Source of the DNA: Alviniconcha marisindica
Taxonomy: Eukaryota > Mollusca > Gastropoda > Provannidae
Length of the DNA stretch: 64,000 bases
Assembly (NCBI GenBank): GCA_018857735.1
Contig: JABMCL010000934.1
Coordinates: forward strand, 330,001-394,000
Direction of reading: 5' to 3'
Below, one piece after another: positions 46,960-57,834 of this stretch. The notes under the pieces were generated by a model. It saw only the letters and a list, made by a program, of their open reading frames with translations, was not told the DNA's origin and made no database searches. The translations under genes were made by a program, and so were the position numbers. Numbering within the stretch: position 1 is the first letter of the stretch; each line of letters starts with the position of its first letter.

Positions 46960-47335
46960 TGAGGAAACTCCAACAGAAAACCTAGAGGGCTGAAGACGGA
47001 GGTACTGAGCCCCTGGCACTCTCCAGAAAATCACAGTACTATGCACTTTAAACACCATGAATACACTGATTAATTAGCGGCTATTGAGAAGAAAAAGTTA
47101 ACACCTTTGATTTGATTGTTTTACTAGCATAGTTCTATATTTATAAATATAAAGTTAATAAGAATATGTATATCAGTGCCTCTTGTTCAAAGTATCAAAC
47201 ATTATCTAAAAAATACATTTGATGTAAACAAATGCCATTTGATATTTAATGTCACCTGATAAGACAGCAGCAGAGTGCTTTTATTATAAGATGGTAACAA
47301 ACAAAAAACAACACACAACCGCACCCATGACATGA
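46960..47335. other. Unique AT-rich intron sequence
   Basis: No exon, repeat or RNA feature recognised. Confidence 0.6.
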
Positions 47336-47339
47336 TGGT

Positions 47340-47555
47340 AAAGAATGTGAGAGGGAGAGGGGGAACCCAGAGAGGGGGAACCCAGAGAGGGAGACAGAGA
47401 GGGGGAACCCAGAGAGGGGGAACCCAGAGTGGGAGACAGAGAGGGGGAACCAAGAGAGGGGGAACCCAGAGTGGGAGACAGAGAGGGGGAACCCAGAGAG
47501 GGGGAACCAGGGGGAACCCAGAGAGGGGGAACCCAGAGAGAGAGACAGAGAAGGA
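47340..47555. repeat. GA-rich 16- to 27-bp minisatellite beside the HTT donor at 47562
   Basis: Units of GAGAGGGGGAACCCAGAG with GTGGGAGACA; derived from the CT-rich start of the intron (minus strand), not from the donor itself. Confidence 0.85.
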
Positions 47556-47562
47556 CACAGAC

Positions 47563-47739
47563 CTGCACACTCTCAGCCAGCAGCCCCTCCACACGACGGC
47601 AGATGATGGTGTCGCACATGCCGCTGACAGCCAGCTGGTGGTTGTGCAGAAACTTGTCAATGAGCAGAGTGACCAGGGCGCCACTCTGAGAGGGGTGAAT
47701 GGCGTCAAGGCACCGCAGTGTCTTCTTCACCAATGAAGG
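47563..47739 (-). CDS. HTT: HTT exon (KKTLRCLDAIHPSQSGALVTL)
   Basis: Acceptor GCTTACAG, donor GTGCAG|GTCTGT. 177 nt, phase 0 to 0, 59 codons. Reads PSLVKKTLRCLDAIHPSQSG, then IDKFLHNHQLAVSGM and CRRVEGLLAESVQ. Human: [48 protein letters not shown]. Confidence 0.97.
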
Positions 47740-47764
47740 CTGTAAGCAAAAGCCCAACATTCTA

Positions 47765-48232
47765 AAGGCACACAGGCTTGCTGTCTGCCTCACACGCACC
47801 ACCCAGTTTATACACAGGCTTGTTGTCTGCCTCACACGCACCACCCAGTTTACACACAGGCTTGTTGTCTGCACCACCCAGTTTACACACAGGCTTGTTG
47901 TCTGCCTCACAAGCACCCCCCAGTTTACACACAGGCTTGTTGTCTGCACCACCCAGTTTATACACAGGCTTGTTGTCTGCTTCACAAGCACCCCTCAGTT
48001 TACACACAGGCTTGTTGTCTGCACCACCCAGTTTACACACAGGCTTGTTGTCTGCCTCACAAGCACCACCCAGTTTACACACAGGCTTGTTGTCTGCACC
48101 ACCCAGTTTACACACAGGCTTGTTGTCTGCACCACCCAGTTTACACACAGGCTTGTTGTCTGCCTCACAAGCACCACCCAGTTTACACACAGGCTTGTTG
48201 TCTGCACCACCCAGTTTACACACTGGCTGCAT
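47765..48232. repeat. 42/54-bp minisatellite upstream of the HTT exon at 47563
   Basis: Unit CACAGGCTTGTTGTCTGCAC or CCTCACAAGCACC variants, then ACCCAGTTTACA. About 11 units, open in several frames. Confidence 0.92.
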
Positions 48233-48239
48233 AGCTACT

Positions 48240-49088
48240 CAAGTTAGCTACCTAACATGGGAGTGCAGGACTGTTACATTTTTCCCAAACATGGGAATGT
48301 ATAGCTTCCGCATCTGACATAACATGGGACTGCTTAGCTCCCACATCTTACCTACCATAGGAATGCACAGCTCCCACATCTTACCTACCATGGGAATGCA
48401 CAGCCCCCACATCTTACCTAACATGGGACTGCACAGCTGCCACATCTTACCTAACATGGGACTGCACAGCTCCCACATCTTACCTACCATGTGAATGCAC
48501 AGCTGCCACATCTTACCTAACATGTGAATGCACAGCTGCCACATCTTACCTACCATGGGACTGCACAGCTGCCACATCTTACCTACCATGGGACTGCACA
48601 GCTGCCACATCTTACCTACCATGGGACTGCTTAGCTCCCACATCTTACCTACCATGGGACTGCACAGCTGCCACATCTTACCTACCATGGGACTGCACAG
48701 CTGCCACATCTTACCTACCATGGGACTGCTTAGCTCCCACATCTTACCTACCATGGGACTGCACAGCCCCCACATCTTACCTACCATGTGAATGCACAGC
48801 TGCCACATCTTACCTGCCCTTGTGAATGCACAGCTGCCACATCTTACCTACCATGTGAATGCACAGCTGCCACATCTTACCTAACATGTGAATGCACAGC
48901 TGCCACATCTTACCTATCATGGGACTGCTTAGCTCCCACATCTTACCTACCATGTGAATGCACAGCTGCCACATCTTACCTACCATGTGAATGCACAGCT
49001 GCCACATCTTACCTATCATGTGAATGCACAGCTGCCACATCTTACCTATCATGGGACTGCTTAGCTCCCACATCTTACCTAACATGAA
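48240..49088. repeat. 33-bp minisatellite, about 25 copies
   Basis: Unit ACCATGGGACTGCACAGCTG with CCACATCTTACCT. Minus strand carries CATG|GTAGGTAAGATG, donor-like in every unit; no parent exon recognised. A stray unit sits at 54303-54340. Confidence 0.93.
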
Positions 49089-49604
49089 CAGAGAGTTAGC
49101 ACACTGTCGCTGTCACTGGGGTGCATACACTAACTTCAGACTGAGTGACCCCCTGCCAGGAAATCTGAGTCCAACGGGTTAAACTGGGGATCACAAAATT
49201 AACATAGCTATTTCACTTGTAACTCTTTTTGTAGTTCCCTTCTCTTTTGCAATATTTTTTGTTACAGAAATACACACCACAAATGCTCACTGACTAATCT
49301 ATCTTCACACTTGTTCTAAACACTCAAATAAAAGTCAGCCTTTCTAAATCCCTTTAATCAATTAGCAGTGATACTGAGACAAAACATTTTTCCTGAGCCA
49401 AGCTAAACAAAGCAAGGAAGTTGACAGGTCCAAAAGTTGGGTAATCTCACAGTGTGCACCCCAAAGGCTGAAGTTGGACAGAAAGAATGGGACAAGGGGG
49501 AGGAGGGAATGTGAAGCACTAATTTCTTTTTTTTAAATGACCAAATTTCACAGGATAAACTCATTCAATACATGATTTACTAGCTACATTTTCTGGGTCA
49601 CATT

Positions 49605-50360
49605 TATAATAATAATGAGGATTTCTAGAGCACCCATCTACCGCACAAAATGGGAGCACAGGGCACTTTACAATAACACTAACCACACACACACACACAC
49701 ACACACTTAGTGTTGGACAAGCGGATAGGCATGGCTGTGAAAAAGTTTAGAAATAATTATTAAACAGGTGCATCTTGAGGGAGGCTTTAAAAGAGGAGGC
49801 AGAATGAGAGTGGTGGAGTGTTTGAGGCAAATTGTTCCAGACAGATGGGCCAGCATAAGAAAAAGATCTTTCACCAAATGTTTTCGTGTTTACACGGGGG
49901 GTGAGAAAGGTTAAGGAGTCAGATGCAGATTGTAATTGTCTTGCTGGAGTATAAGGTTGAAGGAGACCGGACAGATACTGAGGGGCTGTTCTAGAGATGG
50001 AATTGAAGCAGATAGTAGAAATTTTGTATTTAATGCGATGTGTTACTGGTAGCCAATGCAGAGTTTCAAGAATAGGATAGACGTGGTCATTTGAACTTTT
50101 TGAAGTTTGTCTAGTAAGTACTGAAGGCAACCTGAAAATAAAGAGTTACAGTAGTCTAAACAAGAGAGGACAAGAGAGCATACAAGGGTTTGGGTTGCTT
50201 GAGTGGTGAGAAGGTGTTGTATGGAACTTATATGCATGATTTGTATGTATGCAGCTTTACATGTGTTGCTTATGTGTTGAGACATGCTGAGATTTGAGAT
50301 TCTGATTTCTGCTATTTTAGTTGTTGGTGAATCATCTGAAGTCAGAGTGGTCATGAACAG
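49605..50360 (-). mobile_element. LINE 3' half (reverse-transcriptase C-terminus)
   Basis: Minus strand: ISNLSMSQHISNTCKAAYIQI, LVLSCLDYCNSLFSGCL, LHWLPVTHRIKYKIST, PQYLSGLLQPYTPARQLQS, FGERSFSYAGPSVWNNLPQ and LKMHLFNNYF, the ordered C-terminal motifs of a CR1/L2-like LINE. The tail has (CA)n (49684) and ATAATAATGAGG. Two frames are needed, so it is inactive. Confidence 0.92.
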
Positions 50361-50875
50361 TATCTACAGTACCAGCAAATCATGCATCAAATTCAAATCA
50401 TGGGGAGTCCAGTGCAGCCACACAAAAGATGAAGAATGATGTGCTCATTTGTTAGTGAAGTGATTCAGCAGAGAGAGGGCACTGCTGTACAGTACATCAA
50501 ACTACAGGATTACATTTTCTTCTGCAGGAGAGTTTGTCAATTTGCAAACAGGAATCTGATTAAACAAGTAAAGTATTAGCTTTTCAAACTTTTGTCAATC
50601 TTATTGCTACTCATGGATGACCGTCTCAACTGCTTTGAAAATGTACGCACCAACATGATCCACAGATCTCACACCAGCGCATCAAAACTGAAGTCTGTGC
50701 TTAAAGTAAAAGTCCAAGGTTTTTAAGTATGCAAAATGACCATTGAAATGATTGACAAATGAGTCACTAGTTTCAGATTTAATGAAATAAAAAAAATAAA
50801 AAAAATGTTTAATTGGGTTTTTAATCAATTTTATTTTCTGTAGGCTGGCCGAGACTACAGTCTAGGGTTCTCCAT

Positions 50876-51381
50876 CAGTCACGTGACTTTCCCGGAAGTG
50901 ACGTCAGTCTGGGGAGTCAGTTCAGATGCCATCTTAGATTCTTTAGTAATGTGTGTGGTCGACAAAAAAGTTAACTATGCCGGCCTACTGTGTTGCCGTG
51001 AACTGTAACAATTCGCAGACGACCCCAGGTATAACAATGCATGAGCTCCCGCGCAATCGACCCGCAGTGAGGCAAAAGTGGATTAAATTTATGCAATTCA
51101 AACGAGATGACTTTCTTGCTGCGCCGCATCACGCCCATTTGTGTAGCGAGCACTTCAGTGAGTGCGATTTCGCAAACCCCATGGAATACTGCATGGGGTT
51201 TGCTTCGAAGCTGACACAATGTTCCGGTACTCTTTCAAAATCCTGCCTGACAGCCTCAAACTGATACGGCTGTATCCTTGTGGGTCTCTCGGGCAAAGTA
51301 TCAGTTTCATCTTCGGAGCTCGAATTGGCCATTTTGCAGCAACTCCCCAGAGTGACGTAGTAGGCATATGGTCACGTGATT
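50876..51381 (+). mobile_element. THAP-domain element with terminal inverted repeats
   Basis: Imperfect inverted ends: TCACGTGAC...TGACGTCAGTCTGGGGAGT (left) against the inverted right end TCACGTGACC...TACGTCACTCTGGGGAGT. Plus-strand ORF from 50977 to 51264 starts MPAYCVAVNCNNSQ and contains QKWIKF and HLCSEHFSECDF: C-x4-C, W and C-x2-H of a THAP zinc finger, a DNA-binding domain of P-element-type transposases and derived genes. It ends by a stop shortly after, lacking the AVPTIF box, so this is a truncated copy. Confidence 0.75.
51129..51332 (-). other. Opposing first-exon-like ORF in the THAP element
   Basis: Minus strand reads MANSSSEDETDTLPERPT, RIQPYQFEAV. The acidic start followed by IQPYQFE resembles N termini of P2X7-C-terminal-like zinc-binding proteins common in cnidarians and molluscs (weak, from memory). 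It runs tail to tail with the THAP frame and ends in a near-perfect 32-bp palindrome at 51172-51203. Confidence 0.4.
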
Positions 51382-51642
51382 TCGCGACGCTTTTGGTACG
51401 ACGGAAGATGCCTTTTTTCATGCATTTATAACCCTCAGATCACAGTTTCACCTGCATCATCGTTCTCAGCAGGTTTTAACGGAAATCATGTCAAAAATCA
51501 CCCCTAACCTTGGACTCGTCCTTTAATGGACCTGCAGTTGTGCGAGATCAGGCACACTGCACTGTGTGGTGACTAATGCAGCACACATAATCATGCAGGT
51601 GAGGAATGGGGCCATGACTAATGAAACCAGACCATAACTTAC

Positions 51643-51718
51643 TCGGCACACTGATTCACCACGGGCATGGATGGCTTGAATGAAGAGGCTGCTGGCTGCA
51701 GGGTTTCGGTGAATTGCA
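51643..51718 (-). CDS. HTT: HTT exon (AIHRNPAASSLFIQAIHAR)
   Basis: Acceptor CTTTGCAG, donor CGA|GTAAGT. 76 nt, phase 2 in (AG|T restores Ser) and 0 out. Reads AIHRNPAASSLFIQAIHARG, against human [20 protein letters not shown]. The exon is short but unmistakable. Confidence 0.97.
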
Positions 51719-51945
51719 CTGCAAAGATACATAGGACTCCATGAAAATATTTCACTCCACAAATATAGCACTGCAAAGATACACAGGACTCCATGAACAT
51801 ATTTCACTCCACAAATAATACACTGCAAAGATACACAGTCCTCCATGGACATATTTCACTCCACAAATATAGCACTGCAAAGATACATAGGACTCCGTGA
51901 ACATACTTCACTCCACAAATATAGCACTGCAAAGATACATAACCT
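51719..51945 (-). repeat. 51-bp acceptor-copy array of the HTT exon at 51643-51718
   Basis: Four to five units with TATGTATCTTTGCAG|TG, the true acceptor, each preceded by ACTCCATGAACATATTTCAC on the plus strand. Confidence 0.93.
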
Positions 51946-52576
51946 GATGAGGTCCTGGATGGAGGATTCATTGGACAGCTCAGTGAGACCAGTCACATGG
52001 TTTATGATTTACCAACCTGATGAAGTCCTGGACAGCTCATTGGACAGCTCAGTGAGACCAGTCACATGGTTTATGATTTACCAACCTGATGAAGTCCTGG
52101 ACAGGGGATTCATTGGACAGCTCAGTGAGACCAGTCACATGGTTTATGATTTACCAACCTGATGAAGTCCTGGACAGCTCAGTGAGACCAGTCACATGGT
52201 TTATGATTTACCAACCTGATGAAGTCCTGGACAGGGGATTCATTGGACAGCTCAGTGAGACCAGTCACATGGTTTATGATTTACCAACCTGATGAAGTCC
52301 TGGACAGCTCATTGGACAGCTCAATGAGATCAGTCACATGGTTTATGATTTACCAACCTGATGAAGTCCTGGACAGGGGATTCATTGGACAACTCAATGA
52401 GATCAGTCACATGGTTTATGATTTACCAACCTGATGAAGTCCTGGACAGGGGATTCGTTGGACAACTCGATGAGATCAGTCACATGGTTTATGATTTACC
52501 AACTTGATGAAGTCCTGGACAGGGGATTCGTTGGACAACTCGATGAGATCAGTTACATGGTTTATGATTTACCAAC
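51946..52576 (-). repeat. 73-bp donor-copy array of the HTT exon at 52577-52680
   Basis: About nine units (some 44-bp internal deletions). Each copies the last 60-odd exon bases ([19 protein letters not shown]) with ATCAG|GTTGGTAAATC. Units near the exon share its Asn/Asp variants, distal ones drift (AATGAGATC to AGTGAGACC). Confidence 0.96.
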
Positions 52577-52680
52577 CTGATGAAGTCCTGGACAGGGGAT
52601 TCGTTGGACAGCTCGATGAGATCAGTCACATGGTTTATGATGAGCCAGGTCATGTGTTCCGCATCACTCAAGTTCTCGCA
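52577..52680 (-). CDS. HTT: HTT exon ([17 protein letters not shown]...)
   Basis: Acceptor GCATTGCAG, donor ATCAG|GTTGGT (a weak donor). 104 nt, phase 0 in and 2 out. Reads [18 protein letters not shown] and [12 protein letters not shown], matching human CQNLHDSEHLTWLIVNHI and LSHEPPVQDFIS. Most of this exon, donor included, is repeated in the downstream array at 51946-52576. Confidence 0.96.
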
Positions 52681-52734
52681 CTGCAATGCACAGCACACGT
52701 GGGACTCCTGGGTTTGCCTTCAGTCTGAATGCTA

Positions 52735-53265
52735 TACAATTCTAAATGGGAACAAGTAAGCTCCCCACATAGACACCTTCTGTCTTTATGAGTTCCTACT
52801 TATTGGACAGAAAGGTCCATATGTGATGAACCAAAAGCTTTGTCTTTATTAACACCTGTTGGACAGCCAAGAACTATGAATGAAGAAGCAGCAGTTTGGT
52901 CTTTATTCATACTTACCAGACAGCAACAACTACCAAACGGGGGTTTAGCCATACTCTTTGGACAAATGAAACTATGGATGAAGATCCAGCAGTTTTGTTT
53001 AGTACAGAATCTCACAAGCAAAGTGGGTTGGTGGTGGTGGGGGGTGGGGTATCTTTTATATACTTTACTACTGAGTACTTCACAATGGAGAAGATGAAGA
53101 AACCATACCTTTTTCTTATTAAGAAAGAGAAATAATACTTCTGCACAAAAAGGCCATAGTTTTCTCTTTTTAAGCAAACAAAATCAACATTTCTCCACAA
53201 AAAGGCCTCAATAATTTTTCTTATCTAAAATGACAAAATGTAAGAAGAAAGTAAAAAGAAACTGT
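52735..53265. other. Degenerate 60- to 70-bp repeat and unique sequence
   Basis: Loose repetition of CTTTATTxxxACxTGTTGGACAG motifs; no exon seen. Confidence 0.5.
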
Positions 53266-53272
53266 CACTTAC

Positions 53273-53372
53273 CACATAATCACAGAAGAGTATGAGGCCT
53301 CCACGACGCAAGATTTCCAAACTGCAGCATTCAACGACACGTTTCGGAGGATCAAACTGCCTGCCTCTAATA
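53273..53372 (-). CDS. HTT: HTT exon (EILRRGGLILFCDYV)
   Basis: Acceptor TTTGCAG, donor GTG|GTAAGT. 100 nt, phase 2 in and 0 out. Reads IRGRQFDPPKRVVECCSL then EILRRGGLILFCDYV, the latter nearly identical to human EIVRRGALILFCDYV. The first half, an acidic linker in human, is diverged. Confidence 0.96.
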
Positions 53373-53684
53373 CTGCAAATGAATCAATCCATTAGGAATA
53401 AATAACTCCCAAAGTGCACCTTTTTTTTATGAGCCAGCAGCGTACATTCAAGGAACAGGCTAACTGTAGTCAGAATGTTTTGTCCTGTGTGCCACACGTC
53501 GTGGATGGAGACTATCATGACTGCCTTTTCTGCACCCCCTCCCCTTCCCCCATCAGCGTCACCTTCAGTCACTGTTATCAGCTGCTGTACTGTCACTGAG
53601 TACCTTCACATGCTTTGTGGCTGGTATCTTGGGGCTACTGTGGAGCACTTCCAGCCCGAAGGAGATGGGTTACTCAAGATATCT

Positions 53685-54310
53685 TCTGCGTCGTTATTAC
53701 TATATCTATTTTCTGGAATGCACTCACCACGCTCACACTTTGTTGTTATTATTGTATCTATTTTCTGTCAGCCAGTAGGAATGCACTCACCACACTCACA
53801 ATGCTTTGTCATTATTACTGTATCTATTTTCTGTCAGCCAGTAGGAATGCACTCACCACACTCACAATGCTGTCGTTATTACTGTATCTATTTTAAGTCA
53901 GCCAGTAGGAATGCACTCACCACACTCACAATGCTTTGTCATTATTACTGTATCTATTTTCTGTCAGCCAGTAGGAATGCACTCACCACACTCACACTGC
54001 TTTGTTGTTATTACTGTATCTATTTTCTGTCAGCCAGAAGGAATGCACTCACCACACTCACACTACTTTGTTGTTATTACTGTATCTATTTTAAGTCAGC
54101 CAGTAGGAATGCACTCACCACACTCACACTTTGTTGTTATTATTGTATCTATTTTCTGTCAGCCAGTTGGAATGCACTCCTCATGCTCACATTGCTTTGT
54201 CGTTATTACTGTATCTATTTTCTGTCAGCTGGTAGGAATGCACTCACCACACTCAAACTGCTTTGTCATTATTACTGTATCTATTTTAAGTCAGCCAGTA
54301 GCAATGCATA
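53685..54310. repeat. 63-bp minisatellite, about 10 copies
   Basis: Unit GTTATTACTGTATCTATTTT, CTGTCAGCCAGTAGGAATGC, then ACTCACCACACTCACA. Open in the plus strand; minus strand has GTGTG|GTGAGT in each unit. No parent exon recognised. Confidence 0.93.
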
Positions 54311-54479
54311 GCTGTCACATCTTACCTAACATGGGAGTGCATAGCCATAGACACTCACCACATTCACACTGCTGGCACCAACTGCAGCCATCTCTGGCAT
54401 CTCTATGTTTTCACGTTGACTCATAGTTCCTAACACTGTAACAAGCCTGCGCTTCCCAACACCGTAACAACTCTGTATT

Positions 54480-54625
54480 TAATAACAATAAATAGAAATT
54501 TCTACAGTGCCATTAAATACCCATGCCTGGGTGGCCTGGCAGTGCTTTATAATGACATTAAAAATTTAGCATTGCAAACACTGTAATGGAGACAGGGGTG
54601 GGGGGGGGGGGGGGGGGAGTAAACT
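54480..54625 (-). mobile_element. LINE 3' tail fragment with poly-G
   Basis: AATAACAATAAATAGAAATT, TCTACAGTGCC...CAGTGCTTTATAATGACATT resembles the inverted tails of the LINEs at 36.7 and 49.6 kb. Poly-G run at 54600-54617. Confidence 0.55.
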
Positions 54626-54751
54626 ACAAACATATGTAAGATGTCACTACATTAGTTATTCACTTAAAACTCTTCAGCCTGCAGTCTGTTATTCCACAAG
54701 CTGTTGTCTACACCCTGGCCAACCTTGACCTACAAGCACTGTCTCACTGAC

Positions 54752-54980
54752 CTCTCAGTGACCACCTTGAAGGACTGCGGGGTCTGGACGATGTGGCTCC
54801 AGAACTTGCGGTCATCATAGTTGAGGAGGATGAGGACGTTGCACCAGTGCAGGGTCAGCATGGGACAGGAAGAGCTGAGCCCCACAATGGTCTGATTCAT
54901 CTCCCCGATGCTGTAGAAGCAGGACGGGCTTTCGTTGTGCAGCAGGCGCATGGCTGCTGTGGCTACGCGCCGGAACAGGC
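54752..54980 (-). CDS. HTT: HTT exon (LFRRVATAAMRLL...)
   Basis: Acceptor CTCCGCAG, donor GAGAG|GTCAGT. 229 nt, phase 1 in and phase 2 out. Reads LFRRVATAAMRLLHNE, then LTLHWCNVLILLNYDDRKFW and QTPQSFKVVTE. Human counterpart: MFRRITAAATRLFRSD, LLWCQILLLVNHTDYRWW, QTPKRHSLSS. All 75 whole codons are open. Confidence 0.96.
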
Positions 54981-55019
54981 CTGCGGAGAGAAAGCCGTCT
55001 GGTGAGCCACGAACCCGCC

Positions 55020-55978
55020 TGACCGAAACATGTGGATACCATGAACTAACCATTTCTCACCTGACTGAAACATGTGGATACCATGAGCTGTTTCTCATCT
55101 GACTGAAACATGTGGATACCATGAACTAACCATTTCTCACCTGACTGAAACATGTGGATACCATGAGCTAACTGTTTCTCACCTGACTGAAACATGTGGA
55201 TATCATGAGCTAACTGTTTCGCACCTGACTGAAACCTGTGGATATCATGAGCTAACTGTTTCACACCTGACTGAAACATGTGGATACCATGAGCTAACCG
55301 TTTCGCACCTGGCTGAAACATGTGGATACCATGAGCTAACCGTTTCGCACCTGACTGAAACATGTGGATACCATGAGCTAAACGTTTTGCACCTGACTGA
55401 AACATGTAGATACCATGAGCTGTTTCGCACCTGACTGAAACATGTGGATGCCATGAGCTAACCGTTTCGCACCTGACTGAAACATGTGGATACCATGAGC
55501 TAACTGTTTCGCACCTGGCTGAAACATGTGGATGCCATGAGCTAACCATTTTGCACCTGACTGAAACATGTGGATACCATTAGCTAAATGCTTCTCACCT
55601 GACTGAAACATGTGGACACCATGAGCTAAATATTTCTCACATGTATGTGATGTAGAGCATGAGGTGCGTGACATATTACCATGATTTAACCCTTTCTCAC
55701 CTGACTGGAACATGTGGGTGATGTAAAGCATGAGGCAGCCACATGACTTATTACCATGAGTTAACCCTTTCTCACCTGACTGGAACATGTGGGTGATGTA
55801 GAGCATGAGGTGTGGGACTTATTACCATGAGCTAACCCTTTCTCACCTGACTGGAACATGTGGGTGATGTAGAGCATGATGTGTGGGACTTATTACCATG
55901 AGCTAACCCTTTCTCACCTGACTGGAACAAGTGGGTGATGTAGAGCATGAGGTGTGGGACTTATTACCATGAGCTAAC
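55020..55978 (-). repeat. Donor-copy array of the HTT exon at 57645-57787, distal part
   Basis: About 14 units of 42 bp (minus strand CACATGTTTCAGTCAG|GTGCGAAACG, encoding IHMFQSGAKRLAHG) then five units of about 63 to 75 bp with TCTACATCACCCACATGTTC, a longer exon copy. Donors remain GTCAG|GTGAGA or GTGCGA. Open in the HTT frame over long stretches. Confidence 0.95.
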
Positions 55979-55984
55979 CCTTTC

Positions 55985-56259
55985 CAGACCTGTTTACCCC
56001 CTAAATGCACAAGTGTAGTTTGGGTAGTCTAAATGTGTAGTCAGGAGGTACAATGTGTAGTCATAGTGCATTAGTTGAAACTGGACTGATTTATCGTTCA
56101 CACATTCAGATTCTCATTCTCACTCAACGAGTCAAAAAACAACAACAAGAAACTTTGTCTATACAAACTTAATAAAACAACAAAGACATTTATTTTGCTG
56201 TAGTGTAAGTGTAGCATATTCTTTCTCAGTTACAAATTTAGACAAGATAATCAGTTTGT

Positions 56260-56326
<67 letters not shown>

Positions 56327-57492
56327 AAGCACACTCTTTCTCTCAACGTTTCTATGAGCTTGACTGAATTGATATAATTTTCAGAATCAGAAGACCACAG
56401 TGCCTGAAAATGTAAGTCATAAACATAAGGCGACAGCATGGCACTGCTACCAAGGTCTCAGGCACACATAAGTGGTGTAGATCCGTTCAGGTCTCTTGCT
56501 GGGCTGTGCACATGCGAATTTGGGAAAATTGTAAAGCCAACAGCTTGACTCAGAATGAGAGTGCAGTTGTACAGATCAGTCTGCCAGTCAGCCCCCTCCC
56601 CCCGTGTACAAACAACCCCGGCCACAAGCGCCCTACTCAACAGCCTAGTACAATTTTTCGGGACCTCACAACAGTGTGAGCAACAAATTTTGTCACTGGC
56701 TGATCCCCAACAAAGTAGCCAATCACAACGCACGTTCTTTGTAATGGGGATTAAAAACAATGGCTCAAGGGAGATAATTCTACGGACGAGTGCTATCGAT
56801 GTTTACAAGTGCAGAAAAACTATATCAGTTTGTTGCATTAAAATGAGAGATGTTGCATTAAAATGAGGAGGGGGGGAGCAGGGAAATGGAGAAAGAGACA
56901 GACTTGAAGCTGGAAAAAAACTTTCCAGTCGCCTTGAACTCCTTTTATATAGGACTTGCTCTCAACAGGTTGCTTACAGTCAAATCGACCACCATGCTTG
57001 CATGATAAAAGTCTGATCTGCAGGTGGTGCAAAGAACAAGTTCGCTGCCTTTCCTCAAAGGAACCAAACACGGATAAGCTTCATGGTAAGCTCAGAGAAA
57101 CTTCTGGGATGGAACTTTCGTCCTTTTAATCGCAGCAGCAGAGCCTTTGGAGGCTAACACTGAGTCTTCTGAAGAAGTTTCATACGCTCGCTTCTTCGAC
57201 TCGGACATTTTCTCCCAATTGAAGGGAATTTCGGATGCGTTCAGAACCTATGTTTGTGCCAAAACCAGCGCCGCTATTGCAAGACTTGATTCGCGTATAT
57301 CACATACCTTTTGAACATGGTGGCCGTGTCAAAAATAGGATCGCATCAAAAAAGAGAACCAAATCACGCTCGTCGCTATTGTGTAGCCGAAACAAAGTCA
57401 TTTGCATAGTTTGCGTAATGCAAGCGTAGATGCGTAGTTTGGGCTTCAAATGTGTAGATTTCTACGCCAAGTGCGTAGACTAAACAGGTCTG
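55985..57492 (-). mobile_element. 1.5-kb hAT-like DNA element with BED-type zinc-finger exon
   Basis: Perfect 12-bp inverted ends CAGACCTGTTTA/TAAACAGGTCTG, flanked by a direct CCTTTC (55979-55984 and 57493-57498) that is single in the uninterrupted array, so a target duplication. Minus strand from 57209 reads MSESKKRAYETSSEDSVLAS, then (with stops and shifts) LCTTCRSDF and HGGRFDCKQPVESKSYIKG: Cys pair and H-x-H-like spacing of a BED/hAT N-terminal zinc finger. No DDE domain, so non-autonomous. A (CA)n run lies at 56262-56325. Confidence 0.8.
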
Positions 57493-57644
57493 CCTTTCTC
57501 ACCTGATTGGAACATGTGGGCGATGCAGAGCATGAGGTGTGTGACTTATTACCAGGAGCTAACCCCTTCTCACCTGACTGGAACATGTGGGCAATGCAGA
57601 GCATGAGGTGTGTGACTTATTACCAGGAGCTAACCCCTTCTCAC
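57493..57644 (-). repeat. Donor-copy array of the HTT exon at 57645-57787, proximal part
   Basis: Two units of 72 to 75 bp with CACATGTTCCAGTCAG|GTGAGAAGGGG, closest to the true exon end. Continuous with 55020-55978 once the transposon is removed. Confidence 0.95.
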
Positions 57645-57787
57645 CTGACTGGAACATGTGGGTGATGTAGAGCATGAGGTGCGTGACCTGCTGCAGAAGG
57701 AACTGTGTGTCACATGCTGAAGCCCCCACAGCCACTTTCTCCCTGCTGAGGGTTTCCGCACACTTGCCGATCACTTGTAGCAAAAAC
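57645..57787 (-). CDS. HTT: HTT exon (FLLQVIGKCAETL...MFQS)
   Basis: Acceptor TTCTTCAG, donor TCAG|GTGAGAAG. 143 nt, phase 2 in (TG|G restores Trp) and phase 1 out. Reads FLLQVIGKCAETLSREKVAV and ends TQFLLQQVTHLMLYITHMFQS, matching human [20 protein letters not shown] and LMCLIHIFKSG. The last 15 to 40 exon bases plus donor are tandemly copied downstream in two arrays separated by a transposon. Confidence 0.96.
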
Positions 57788-57834
57788 CTGAAGAACACAA
57801 TGCAACATGCTATATACATACAAGTCCACTTTGC

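Noticed and set aside
46002..47058. Collagen-like or proline-rich proteins (PGSTGG, LPGQEN units, up to 350 codons)
   Set aside because: A 30-bp unit leaves several frames open on both strands at once; no start, signal or splice structure distinguishes any of them.
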